Source of the DNA: Nocardia rhizosphaerihabitans | GTDB lineage: Bacteria; Actinomycetota; Actinomycetes; Mycobacteriales; Mycobacteriaceae | NCBI RefSeq assembly: GCF_014646295.1 | Contig: NZ_BMNE01000003.1 | Location: 677,965 to 741,964 of the forward strand | Reading direction: 5' to 3' | Length of the DNA stretch: 64,000 nucleotides | Part shown: piece by piece, positions 48,645-56,305 of the stretch | Position numbering within the stretch: the first letter of the stretch is position 1 | How the letters are laid out: each line of letters starts with the position of its first letter | Made by a program: the position numbers and the translations under genes | Notes under the pieces: model-generated | What the model saw: the letters and a program-made list of their open reading frames with translations, nothing else | Databases searched by the model: none | What the model was told of the DNA's origin: nothing

Positions 48645-48670
48645 CTTGTTCGTGTGAGTTCGCGAACAAG
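48645..48670. promoter_or_regulatory. Inverted repeat upstream of the glucose-dehydrogenase-like gene
   Basis: CTTGTTCG (48645-48652) and its exact complement CGAACAAG (48663-48670) around a 10-base spacer, about 50 bp before the ATG. Likely operator; regulator unknown. Confidence 0.5.
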
Positions 48671-48722
48671 TTGCTGATGCAGGTTCCGACAGCATCGCCG
48701 TTGCGGCGGAAGGGAAACCGAC

Positions 48723-49772
48723 ATGCGCGCTTTGACCGTTGTGCCGAACCAGCCCGGATCGTTGAGCATCGAGGACGTGCCGGATCCGGTGCCGGGGCCG
48801 AACGAGTTGCTCGTCGACGGGATCTCGCTCGGCATCTGCGGTACCGACCGCGAGATCGCCTCGGGCGAGTACGGGTGGGCGCCGCCGGGACGGGACCGGC
48901 TGATCCTGGGGCACGAGTCGCTGGGCCGGGTGCGGACCGCGCCGGACGGAAGTGGTTTCGCCGCAGGCGATCTCGTCGTCGGGATCGTGCGCCGCCCCGA
49001 TCCGGTGCCGTGCGGGGCGTGTGCGCGTGGCGAGTTCGACATGTGCCGCAACGGGGACTACGTGGAGCGCGGGATCAAGCAGATCGACGGGTTCGGGTCG
49101 AGCGAGTGGGTGGTGCCGGTCGATTACGCCGTGCAGCTCGATCCGTCGCTGGCGCAGGTCGGGGTGCTGATGGAGCCGACGACGGTGGTGGCCAAGGCGT
49201 GGGATCAGATCGAGAAGATCAACGGTCGGGCCTGGTTCGATCCGAAGACGGTGCTGATCACCGGTGCGGGGCCGATCGGTCTGCTGGCGGCGATGCTCGG
49301 TGCTCAGCGGGGACTGGACGTGCATGTCCTCGACCGGTCGACGGAGGGGCCGAAGCCGGGGCTGGTGGCCGATCTCGGTGGGACCTTCCACACGGGTTCG
49401 GCCGCGGATGTGGCGGAGAAGATCCACGCGGATGTCGTGATCGAGGCGACCGGCGCTCCGGCGGTGGCGTTGCAGGCCGCGGAGATCAACCACCCTGGCG
49501 TGATCGTCTGCCTGACCGGGGTGTCCTCACCCGGTAACGACGCCCCGGTCGACGTGGGCGCGCTCAACCGCAATATCGTGCTCGACAATGCGGTGGTGTT
49601 CGGATCGGTCAACGCCAACCGGCACCACTACGAGCTGGCGGCGCAGGCGCTGGCGAAGGCCGACCCGGAGTGGTTGGGCCGGTTGATCACCCGGCGACTG
49701 CCGTTGGAGCGCGCGCTCGAGGCGTTCGAGCCGGGTGACCACAGCGATATCAAGGTCGTCATCGACCTTTAA
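48723..49772 (+). CDS. Glucose 1-dehydrogenase-like zinc alcohol dehydrogenase
   Basis: 349 residues of the medium-chain dehydrogenase family. Catalytic zinc site in GICGTDREI with LGHES, structural-zinc cysteines in CGACARGEFDMC, and nucleotide-binding TGAGPIGLLAAMLGA. The C-terminal NANRHHYELAAQALAKADPEW resembles archaeal and actinobacterial glucose dehydrogenases. It oxidises an aldose with NAD(P)+ by family analogy. A GGAAGGGAAA ribosome site precedes the ATG. Confidence 0.85.
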   Translation: MRALTVVPNQPGSLSIEDVPDPVPGPNELLVDGISLGICGTDREIASGEYGWAPPGRDRLILGHESLGRVRTAPDGSGFAAGDLVVGIVRRPDPVPCGACARGEFDMCRNGDYVERGIKQIDGFGSSEWVVPVDYAVQLDPSLAQVGVLMEPTTVVAKAWDQIEKINGRAWFDPKTVLITGAGPIGLLAAMLGAQRGLDVHVLDRSTEGPKPGLVADLGGTFHTGSAADVAEKIHADVVIEATGAPAVALQAAEINHPGVIVCLTGVSSPGNDAPVDVGALNRNIVLDNAVVFGSVNANRHHYELAAQALAKADPEWLGRLITRRLPLERALEAFEPGDHSDIKVVIDL

Positions 49773-49775
49773 GCG

Positions 49776-50489
49776 TTAGATCTTGCAGCCGTCCGGGCCG
49801 CAGGTCTCGCCGTCGGACTCGGCGGTGATCACCAGTGGTGCCGGGCGGTCGTTCCATGCGGTGGTGAGCGCGTGGGTGAACACCTCGGTCGGCTGGGCGC
49901 CGGAGACGGCGTACTTGTTGTCGAAGACGAAGAACGGCACGCCGGTCGCGCCGAGTTGCGTGGCTTCGCGTTCGTCCTGGCGGACGGCGTCGGCGTAGGC
50001 GTCCGGGTCGGCGAGCACCGCGCGCACCGCAGCTTCGTCCAGACCCGCGCGCACCGCAAGCGCGACAAGGCGTTCGGTGTCGGCGAAGACCGGTTCGGGT
50101 TCGGCGAAATTGCCCGCGTAGAGAGCGTCGAGCACGGCATCCTGCTTGCCCTGCTCGAGGGCGAAGTGCAGCAGCCGGTGCATGTCGAAGCTGTTCCCGT
50201 AGTCGCGACCGGTGGTCTGGTAGGGCAGCCCGAGCTGGGCGGCCTGGGCGCCGATGGCGCGCTCGTTGGCGGCGGCCTGCTCGACGCTGATGCCGTACTT
50301 GGCGGCGATGCGCGGGATGACCGGGCCGGTCTCACCGGCGGGCAGACCGGGATCGAGCTCGAAGGACCGGTGCACGACTTCGATGTCGTCACGATGGTCG
50401 AAGCCTGCCAGCGCCTCCTCGAAACGGGCTTTGCCCAGGTAACAGAACGGGCAGTTGATGTCGGTCCAGATCTCTACTCTGGTGGTCAA
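49776..50489 (-). CDS. DsbA/FrnE-family thioredoxin-fold oxidoreductase
   Basis: 237 residues. CPFC active site in WTDINCPFCYLGKARFEE, cis-Pro region GVPFFVF, and a C-terminal CGPDGC that is typical of actinobacterial FrnE-like proteins. No signal peptide, so cytoplasmic. TTG 50489 is preferred because GGAGGAGG precedes it by five bases; GTG 50507 is the longer alternative. It converges on the dehydrogenase gene with 3 bp between stops. Confidence 0.9.
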   Translation of the reverse strand: MTTRVEIWTDINCPFCYLGKARFEEALAGFDHRDDIEVVHRSFELDPGLPAGETGPVIPRIAAKYGISVEQAAANERAIGAQAAQLGLPYQTTGRDYGNSFDMHRLLHFALEQGKQDAVLDALYAGNFAEPEPVFADTERLVALAVRAGLDEAAVRAVLADPDAYADAVRQDEREATQLGATGVPFFVFDNKYAVSGAQPTEVFTHALTTAWNDRPAPLVITAESDGETCGPDGCKI

Positions 50490-50639
50490 GCGGGCCTCCT
50501 CCGGCACACGAAAAATCCGGCGGCGATCCGCCGGACATATCTGGACAGGCGTTCAAATTCTTGGGGTGCAACGCGGGCAACGGAGCCGCTATTCCCTGGC
50601 GCGTCCGGGCACGACGGGACGAGCACGAAGGAAAGATTG

Positions 50640-51395
50640 ATGGCGTTCGATCGACGGAGGGGGTGGGTGCAGGTGCCCGAAGGATTGGCGGTGCCCCGCG
50701 CACTGGGTGGATTGTGGGCGGTGCGGCACGCCCAGAGCGAGGCCAATGCCTGGTACGCGGACCCGGCGACCGAACTGCGGCCGATGCGCGGCACCGACGC
50801 CGAGATGGACCTGACCGAGTACGGACAGTGGCAGGCCCGGCGTCTGGGCGACTGGCTGGCGGGGCTGTCCGGGACGCAGCGGCCCGAGCTGGTGGTCTGC
50901 TCCCCCTTCCTGCGCACCCGGCTGACCTGGGCGTTGATGGCCGAGGCCGCGGCGACCCGCAACCGGCACCTGCAACCGATCCGGACCCTGGTCGACGAAC
51001 GGCTGCGCGACCGCGAGATGGGCGTGTTCGAACTGCACCCGTACAAGGCGATCCGCCGCCGCTCCCCCGAAGAGGCCGCCCGCAGGGAACGGGTCGGCAA
51101 CTGGGTGTACCGCCCGCCCGGCGGCGAGTCGCTGGCCGACGTGGCGCTGCGGGTACGCAGTTTCCTCGACGAACTGGACGTGGTCGCCGCGGGCGAGCAG
51201 GTGCTGGTGGTGACACACGACGCGGTCGTGATGTCGATGCGCTACATCCTGGAAGGAATGGGCGCGCCGGTGCCGGATCACCTCGAGCCCGTCCCGAACG
51301 CGTCGGTGTCGCAGTGGCGGCGCGAAGGTCCGCGGCTGGAGCTGCGGGTGTGGGGCGAAGTCGGCCATCTCGTCGGCACCGAGCAGGTCGGCTGA
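50640..51395 (+). CDS. Histidine phosphatase superfamily protein
   Basis: 251 residues. The phosphohistidine motif is RHAQSEANAW (RHA instead of the usual RHG) with the second histidine in VVTHDAVVMS; ERLRDREMGVFE and PPGGESLADVALRV are the other family blocks. GAAGGA precedes ATG 50640. Probably acts on a small phosphorylated metabolite; substrate not known. Confidence 0.9.
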   Translation: MAFDRRRGWVQVPEGLAVPRALGGLWAVRHAQSEANAWYADPATELRPMRGTDAEMDLTEYGQWQARRLGDWLAGLSGTQRPELVVCSPFLRTRLTWALMAEAAATRNRHLQPIRTLVDERLRDREMGVFELHPYKAIRRRSPEEAARRERVGNWVYRPPGGESLADVALRVRSFLDELDVVAAGEQVLVVTHDAVVMSMRYILEGMGAPVPDHLEPVPNASVSQWRREGPRLELRVWGEVGHLVGTEQVG

Positions 51396-51550
51396 GCTCG
51401 GCGTGTGACAGCCGATCCCGCACTGCCGACAATTGCTGACAGCCGCGGTGTGTGTCGGGCTGGGGATCGGGGCCGGCCTCGGGGTGTATCGGTGGAGCCC
51501 GGTGGCCCAGCACGCCTCGGCTCCGTTGCCGAAGTAGCTCCGGTGGAAGA

Positions 51551-53416
51551 ATGCCGGTTGTGGATGTGGCGATCGGCTTGGTGGTTCTGGTCGGCTCGGC
51601 GACCGCGCTCGCGGCGCTGGCCCGGCGATTCGGGGTGTCGGAACCTCTCGTCCTGACCCTGGCCGGCGTCGCCGCCTCCTATCTGCCGATGGTGCCGCAG
51701 GTGCATCTCGAGCCCGAGGTGGTGCTGCTGGGTTTGCTGCCGCCGCTGCTCTACACGGCGGCGCTGCGCACCTCGCTGGTCGACTTCAAGGACAACGTGC
51801 GCACCATTGCGTCGCTGTCGGTGGGATTGGTGCTGTTCAGCACCTTCGCGGTGGCGCTGGTGGCGTGGTGGTTGCTGCCGGTGCCGTTCGCCGCGGCGGT
51901 GGCGCTGGGCGCGGTGGTCGCTCCCCCGGACGCGGTCGCGGCGACGGCGATCGCGCGGCGCACCGGGATGCCACGCAGCATCGTGACCGTGCTCGAGGAC
52001 GAGTCGCTGTTCAACGACGCGACGGCGCTGGTGTCACTGCGCGGGGCGATCGCGGCGATCGGCGGCACGGTGACGGTGTGGCAGATCGGCGGCGACTTCC
52101 TGCTCGCCGCGGTCGGCGGCGCGGTGATCGGCGGGGCGGTCGCGGCGGGACTGGTGGTGCTGCGCAAGCGGATCAACGATCCGGTGCTCGACACCACGGT
52201 GTCGCTGCTCGCCCCGTTCGTCGCCTACCTGCCCGCCGAGCATGTGCACGCCTCCGGCGTGATCGCGGTGGTGACCTGCGGGATGATCCTCGGGCACGGC
52301 GCACAACGCTGGCAGGGCGCCGCGTCACGGGTCGCGGAGACGACGAACTGGCGCACCATCCAGTTCATTCTGGAGAGCGCGGTCTTCCTGATCATCGGCC
52401 TGCAGGTGCGCTGGATCGTCGACGGCGCCTGGCACAGCGGCCTCGACCATCGCACCCTGGTGGTGGCGGCGGTGGCGGTGCTCGCCGCGGTGATGCTCGC
52501 GCGGCCCGTCTGGGTGTTCACCCCGGTCCTGGTCGCCCGGCTGTTCGGGCGCACGACCGAGCCGTTGAGCCACGCCGCGGTGGTGTCGTGGGCGGGGATG
52601 CGTGGCGTGGTGACCTTGGCGGCGGTGCTGTTGCTGCCCGCCACGACACCGCAGCTGCCGGTACTGGAGCTGCTTGCGCTGGTGGTGGTCGGCGGCACGC
52701 TGCTGGTGCAGGGCACCTCGCTGCCGTGGCTGGTTCGGCTGCTGCGGCTGCGCGGTCCCAGCCGCGCCGAGGACGCGCTCGCCAAAGCCGATCTGCTGCA
52801 ACAGGCTACGAGCGCGGGACTGGCCGAACTGGACAAACAGATCGGCCCCGACACACCGGAGCCCGTGGTCGAGTCGCTGCGGCAACGGCTGATCTGGCGC
52901 ACCAACGCGGCCTGGGAACGGCTGGGACGCCCCGAAGCCGAACAGATGACCCCGACCGCGGAGTACCGGCGACTGCGGCTGGCGATGCTGGGCGCCGAAC
53001 GCGATGCCGTGCTGCGGGTCCGCGACGCCGGGACCGTGGACTACGAGGTACTCCAGCATGTGCTGGCGCGGCTCGACCTCGAAGAGTCGATGATCGATCG
53101 GTTCGACGAGGCAGACGAGGAACCGGGCGTCGAACCGCTCGCCGGCGCCGGGGCCGCCGACGGCTGCGCTCATCTCGAACACGCGCCGCTGCTGCGGGAG
53201 CCGGTCGGTGATCTGGTGTGCCGCCGGTGCGTCGAAGAGGGACTGGCCTGGGTGCATCTGCGCATGTGCACCGGTTGCGGAAACATCGGCTGCTGCGAGT
53301 CCTCGCTGGGCAACCATGCCAGTGCCCACTTTGCGGCGACGGCGCATCCGGTGATGCGCAGTGTGGAGCCCGGCGAAGTCTGGCGCTGGTGCTACGTGGA
53401 CGAGCTGCTCGGCTAG
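51551..53416 (+). CDS. Na+/H+ antiporter with C-terminal UBP-type zinc finger
   Basis: 621 residues. About 12 membrane segments of the CPA1/NhaP type: PPDAVAATAIARRTG and LEDESLFNDATALV carry the ion-binding aspartates, and WAGMRGVVTLAAVLLLPA is the conserved late segment. The cytoplasmic tail ends in a UBP-type zinc finger (CAHLEH, then CRRCVEEGLAWVHLRMCTGC, CCESSLGNHASAHF). The antiporter-ZnF fusion is known in mycobacteria and relatives. ATG 51551 follows GGTGGAAGA. Confidence 0.9.
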   Translation: MPVVDVAIGLVVLVGSATALAALARRFGVSEPLVLTLAGVAASYLPMVPQVHLEPEVVLLGLLPPLLYTAALRTSLVDFKDNVRTIASLSVGLVLFSTFAVALVAWWLLPVPFAAAVALGAVVAPPDAVAATAIARRTGMPRSIVTVLEDESLFNDATALVSLRGAIAAIGGTVTVWQIGGDFLLAAVGGAVIGGAVAAGLVVLRKRINDPVLDTTVSLLAPFVAYLPAEHVHASGVIAVVTCGMILGHGAQRWQGAASRVAETTNWRTIQFILESAVFLIIGLQVRWIVDGAWHSGLDHRTLVVAAVAVLAAVMLARPVWVFTPVLVARLFGRTTEPLSHAAVVSWAGMRGVVTLAAVLLLPATTPQLPVLELLALVVVGGTLLVQGTSLPWLVRLLRLRGPSRAEDALAKADLLQQATSAGLAELDKQIGPDTPEPVVESLRQRLIWRTNAAWERLGRPEAEQMTPTAEYRRLRLAMLGAERDAVLRVRDAGTVDYEVLQHVLARLDLEESMIDRFDEADEEPGVEPLAGAGAADGCAHLEHAPLLREPVGDLVCRRCVEEGLAWVHLRMCTGCGNIGCCESSLGNHASAHFAATAHPVMRSVEPGEVWRWCYVDELLG

Positions 53417-53958
53417 CGGCGGTGCGAGTAGATCAGGCGCGCGTACTCGGCGAGCAGGCGGTCCAGTTCGGTGGGTTCGCCGGTCGCGGCGAGCTGCTGG
53501 TAGCCGATCAGCATGGCCATGCCGAACTCGGTGACGACCGAGGCGGTCGCCTCGTCGCCGACGACGCTGTCGATGACTCGGTGCACGGTCCGCCTGCGTG
53601 ACTCGTCGACCCGCTTGACCGTCACGTGCACCGACTCGTCGTTGGCCGCCCAGGCACGCAGCGCGGCTTCGGCGCCGTGTTCGAGACCGCTGGCCAGCGC
53701 CGACATGGCGCGCACGTCGGCATCGGGATCGCCGTGACCGACATCGAGCGCGCGTAGCTCGACCATCTGGCGGTTCTCCCAGTGCTCGAGGAGCGTGTCG
53801 ACGAAGCCCTGCCACGAGCCGAAGTGGTGGTAGAACGAGCCGCTGGTGACACCGAGGCGACGGCACAGCACACCGATGTTGAGACCTTTGAAGCCGAACT
53901 CGGCGAGCACCGCCACAGCGGTGTCGTAGTACTGCTCCTTGGTGACCACTCGGGACAT
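53413..53958 (-). CDS. TetR-family regulator
   Basis: 181 residues. HTH in GLNIGVLCRRLGVTSGSFYHHF after MSRVVTKEQYYDTAVAVL. Its stop overlaps the stop of the convergent antiporter gene by 4 bp. It is divergent from a second TetR gene (54173) across 214 bp that contain two different repeat systems; the one nearer this gene is at 54014-54047. Ligand unknown. Confidence 0.9.
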   Translation of the reverse strand: MSRVVTKEQYYDTAVAVLAEFGFKGLNIGVLCRRLGVTSGSFYHHFGSWQGFVDTLLEHWENRQMVELRALDVGHGDPDADVRAMSALASGLEHGAEAALRAWAANDESVHVTVKRVDESRRRTVHRVIDSVVGDEATASVVTEFGMAMLIGYQQLAATGEPTELDRLLAEYARLIYSHRR

Positions 53959-54013
53959 CGCGATGCCGATCTGTTCGTGCGGACAGGGCCGAAGAATGCG
54001 AACAGTACCCGAT

Positions 54014-54047
54014 CGTAACGAGGACTCGCGCGAGCGTAACGAAGTCC
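54014..54047. promoter_or_regulatory. Direct-repeat element upstream of the TetR gene at 53958
   Basis: CGTAACGA occurs at 54014-54021 and again at 54035-54042, exactly 21 bp apart (two helical turns). Between them is the perfect palindrome CTCGCGCGAG (54025-54034), itself flanked by GGACT/AGTCC. About 56 bp upstream of the start codon, so a candidate autoregulatory operator. Confidence 0.5.
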
Positions 54048-54140
54048 ATGCTGTGCCCGAATCCGCAGCTCTGCGATCGAAATACCAAGTGCCGGAACAA
54101 AATCGGTGGCCCACCTGGTCACATGCCCACCCGAATGGAA

Positions 54141-54162
54141 TTACAGAGCAGATGCTCTGTAA
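54141..54162. promoter_or_regulatory. 22-bp palindromic operator of the TetR-crotonase operon
   Basis: TTACAGAGCA-GA-TGCTCTGTAA, perfect ten-base arms, ending 10 bp before the ATG at 54173. TGTAAA at 54158-54163 could be the -10 box, which would make the message leaderless and the operator overlap the promoter. An in-frame ATG at 54152 lies within the palindrome and is less likely to be the start. Confidence 0.75.
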
Positions 54163-54172
54163 ACTTTTGTTC

Positions 54173-54781
54173 ATGCCGAGACCGCGTACCCACGACCCGG
54201 AGACCGTGCTGGACGCCGCCGAGAACATCGCCGCCCGTTCCGGGCCGGCCGCGGTGACCGTGCGCGCGGTCGCCGCGGCGACCGGAGTCTCCAACGGCGC
54301 GCTGTACCACACCTTCGCCTCCCGTCAGGAAGTGCTGGCGCGCACCTGGTTACGCGCGGCCCGCCGCTTCCTGGCGCTGCAAGCCGCCGACATCGACCGT
54401 GCCGTCGACGCCACCGACCCGAGCGCCAGGATCGAGGCGGTCGTCGATGCCGCCGAGACCCCGGCGCGCCTGGCCGACACCCACCCCGACTCGGCCCGCC
54501 TGCTGATGCTTGTCGACCGCGCCGACCTGCTCGCCGGAGACCTGCCCGCCGACCTCGCTCTCGAGATCGCCGCCACCGAGAAGGCGCTGCTGACCGCACT
54601 GAAACGGCTCGCGCGTGCCCTGTGGGGTCGCGCCGACCGGCGCGGGGTCGCCACCGTCACCACCTGCCTGGTCGACCTGCCGACCGCGCTGCTGCTGCGC
54701 CGCGACCGGCTCACCGATCCCCTGGCCCGCAGACAACTGCGTGCCGCCGTCCGTGCCGTCCTCGAACTCGGCCCCCGCTGA
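54173..54781 (+). CDS. TetR-family regulator
   Basis: 202 residues. N-terminal HTH: VTVRAVAAATGVSNGALYHTF preceded by TVLDAAENIAARSG. The C-terminal ligand domain is unassigned. ATG 54173 is chosen because the only other in-frame ATG is inside the operator at 54141-54162. No ribosome site is visible, fitting leaderless translation. The enoyl-CoA hydratase-like gene follows after 12 bp, so both are probably repressed by this protein. Confidence 0.9.
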   Translation: MPRPRTHDPETVLDAAENIAARSGPAAVTVRAVAAATGVSNGALYHTFASRQEVLARTWLRAARRFLALQAADIDRAVDATDPSARIEAVVDAAETPARLADTHPDSARLLMLVDRADLLAGDLPADLALEIAATEKALLTALKRLARALWGRADRRGVATVTTCLVDLPTALLLRRDRLTDPLARRQLRAAVRAVLELGPR

Positions 54782-54793
54782 AAGGAACCACCC

Positions 54794-55450
54794 ATGCCCA
54801 CCCTGCGCCACCACGACGCGATCGCGATCCTCGACCTCGGCGACGGGGAGAACCGCTTCTCCCCCGACTTCATGACCGAGGTGCACGCCCACCTCGACGC
54901 CGTCGTCGCCGCGGGCGCCGCCGCCCTGGTGACCACCGCAACCGGCAAGATCTACTCCAACGGCCTGGACCTGGACTGGTTGTCCGCCAACGGCGACCAC
55001 GCCGCCGACTACGTCGAAGCCGTGCACACCCTGTTCGGCCGGATGCTGACCCTGCCGATGCCGACCGTCGCCGCGATCGGCGGCCACGCTTTCGGCGCTG
55101 GCGCCATGCTGGCGATCGCGCACGACTACCGGGTGATGCGCGCCGACCGCGGCTTCTTCTGTTTCCCCGAGGCCGACATCCGCATCCCGTTCACCAACGG
55201 CATGGCCGCCCTGATCCAGGCCAAGGTGCCCCCGAAGACGGCGATCGCCGCGATGACCACGGCCCGCCGCTACGGCGGCACCGACGCGCTCGCGGCCGAC
55301 CTGGTCGACGCCGCGGTCGCCGAGTCCGAGGTCCTCGACACCGCGGTGGCGATGGTCGCGCCGCTGGGCGGCAAGGACCAGCCGACGATGACCGCGATCA
55401 AGTCGGTGATGTTCGCCGACGTCCTGGATGCGTTGCGCGGCAAGGACTGA
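54794..55450 (+). CDS. Enoyl-CoA hydratase/isomerase (crotonase) family protein
   Basis: 218 residues, shorter than typical crotonases (about 260). The fold is recognised by KIYSNGLDLDWLSANG (first oxyanion-hole region) and AAIGGHAFGAGAMLAIAHDY (second). It resembles the delta-3,2-enoyl-CoA isomerase-like group. AAAGGAA lies just before the ATG. Co-transcribed with the TetR gene upstream, suggesting control by an acyl-CoA or aromatic ligand (inference). Confidence 0.85.
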   Translation: MPTLRHHDAIAILDLGDGENRFSPDFMTEVHAHLDAVVAAGAAALVTTATGKIYSNGLDLDWLSANGDHAADYVEAVHTLFGRMLTLPMPTVAAIGGHAFGAGAMLAIAHDYRVMRADRGFFCFPEADIRIPFTNGMAALIQAKVPPKTAIAAMTTARRYGGTDALAADLVDAAVAESEVLDTAVAMVAPLGGKDQPTMTAIKSVMFADVLDALRGKD

Positions 55451-55456
55451 CGGCGA

Positions 55457-56305
55457 TCACGGCAGCCGGGGGCCCTTGCCCAGATAGACGTCACCACGAT
55501 CGTCGCTGGCCCAGCCGCCCCCGGTGTAGTCGCCGAGTACGAAACACGCGTCGCAGAACTGCTTGCCGAACACCGTCAGGTAGATGCTGCGGTAGGAGCT
55601 GATCGCCCGCATCTTCACCGACTTGTAGGCCGCCTGGGCGCTGGGCTGTGCCTCCAGGAACGCGTACCGGCGGAAATCGGCGACCGGTTCGGTGGAGAAG
55701 CGGACCAGCCCGAGCCTGCTGAGATTGCCCAGATAGTGGTGATCACGGTCGGGCAGTGCGCATCCGGCCATGTAGGCGATCATGTTGATGCCGTCGGCCA
55801 GGCGTTGCGAGCCGATCCCGAACGGCGCCTTGGTACGGATATCGATCGCCGGTTGCGGACCGGCGACGGCGAGGAAACGCAGGATGCGCGCCTCGTCGGG
55901 GGTCAGGTCGTGCAGGATCGGCACGAACGAGGGGTGCAGGTCGCGGGGCTGCTGCGCCGAATCCCAGCCCTCGGTGATCATCGCGTCGCCCATCGCCTTG
56001 AGATCCTCGGCGTCGACGCCCGATTCGGCGGTGCCGTACACTCCGGCGGCGGTGCTGGTCAGGCCGAGCGCGCTGAGCGCGATCCGGCGCAGCGATTCGA
56101 CCCGATGGTCGATGATCTGCGAGATCGGTTCGCCCGCACGGATTTCGTCGGCCAGGTCGGTGGCGGTATGCAGCGCGCCCTTGGTGACCGCACCGACGAT
56201 GTGGCGCAACGACAGTCCCGCGATGCGCGCCAACCCGACCAGGTCGGTGGGGATCCCGGGCTCGGGAACGGGTTCGGGGAGTTTCTCGCGGTCGTCCATG
56301 CTCAT
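55457..56305 (-). CDS. Abi-alpha (abortive-infection-like) family protein
   Basis: 282 residues. The middle block LHPSFVPILHDLTPDEARIL followed by FLAVAGPQPAIDIRTK, together with NMIAYMAGCALPDR and YLGNLSRLGLVRFS, matches my memory of the Abi-alpha/DUF4393 family, named after a lactococcal abortive-infection protein. No membrane segment is evident. Its ATG overlaps the stop of the DUF445 gene by 4 bp (ATGA), so the two are translated together. A second ATG at 56299 is possible. Confidence 0.75.
   Translation of the reverse strand: MSMDDREKLPEPVPEPGIPTDLVGLARIAGLSLRHIVGAVTKGALHTATDLADEIRAGEPISQIIDHRVESLRRIALSALGLTSTAAGVYGTAESGVDAEDLKAMGDAMITEGWDSAQQPRDLHPSFVPILHDLTPDEARILRFLAVAGPQPAIDIRTKAPFGIGSQRLADGINMIAYMAGCALPDRDHHYLGNLSRLGLVRFSTEPVADFRRYAFLEAQPSAQAAYKSVKMRAISSYRSIYLTVFGKQFCDACFVLGDYTGGGWASDDRGDVYLGKGPRLP

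Noticed and set aside
48309..49493. 394-codon frame running from the adh remnant through the glucose dehydrogenase gene
   Set aside because: Only the last 78 codons have homology; the rest is antisense to a clear gene on the other strand.
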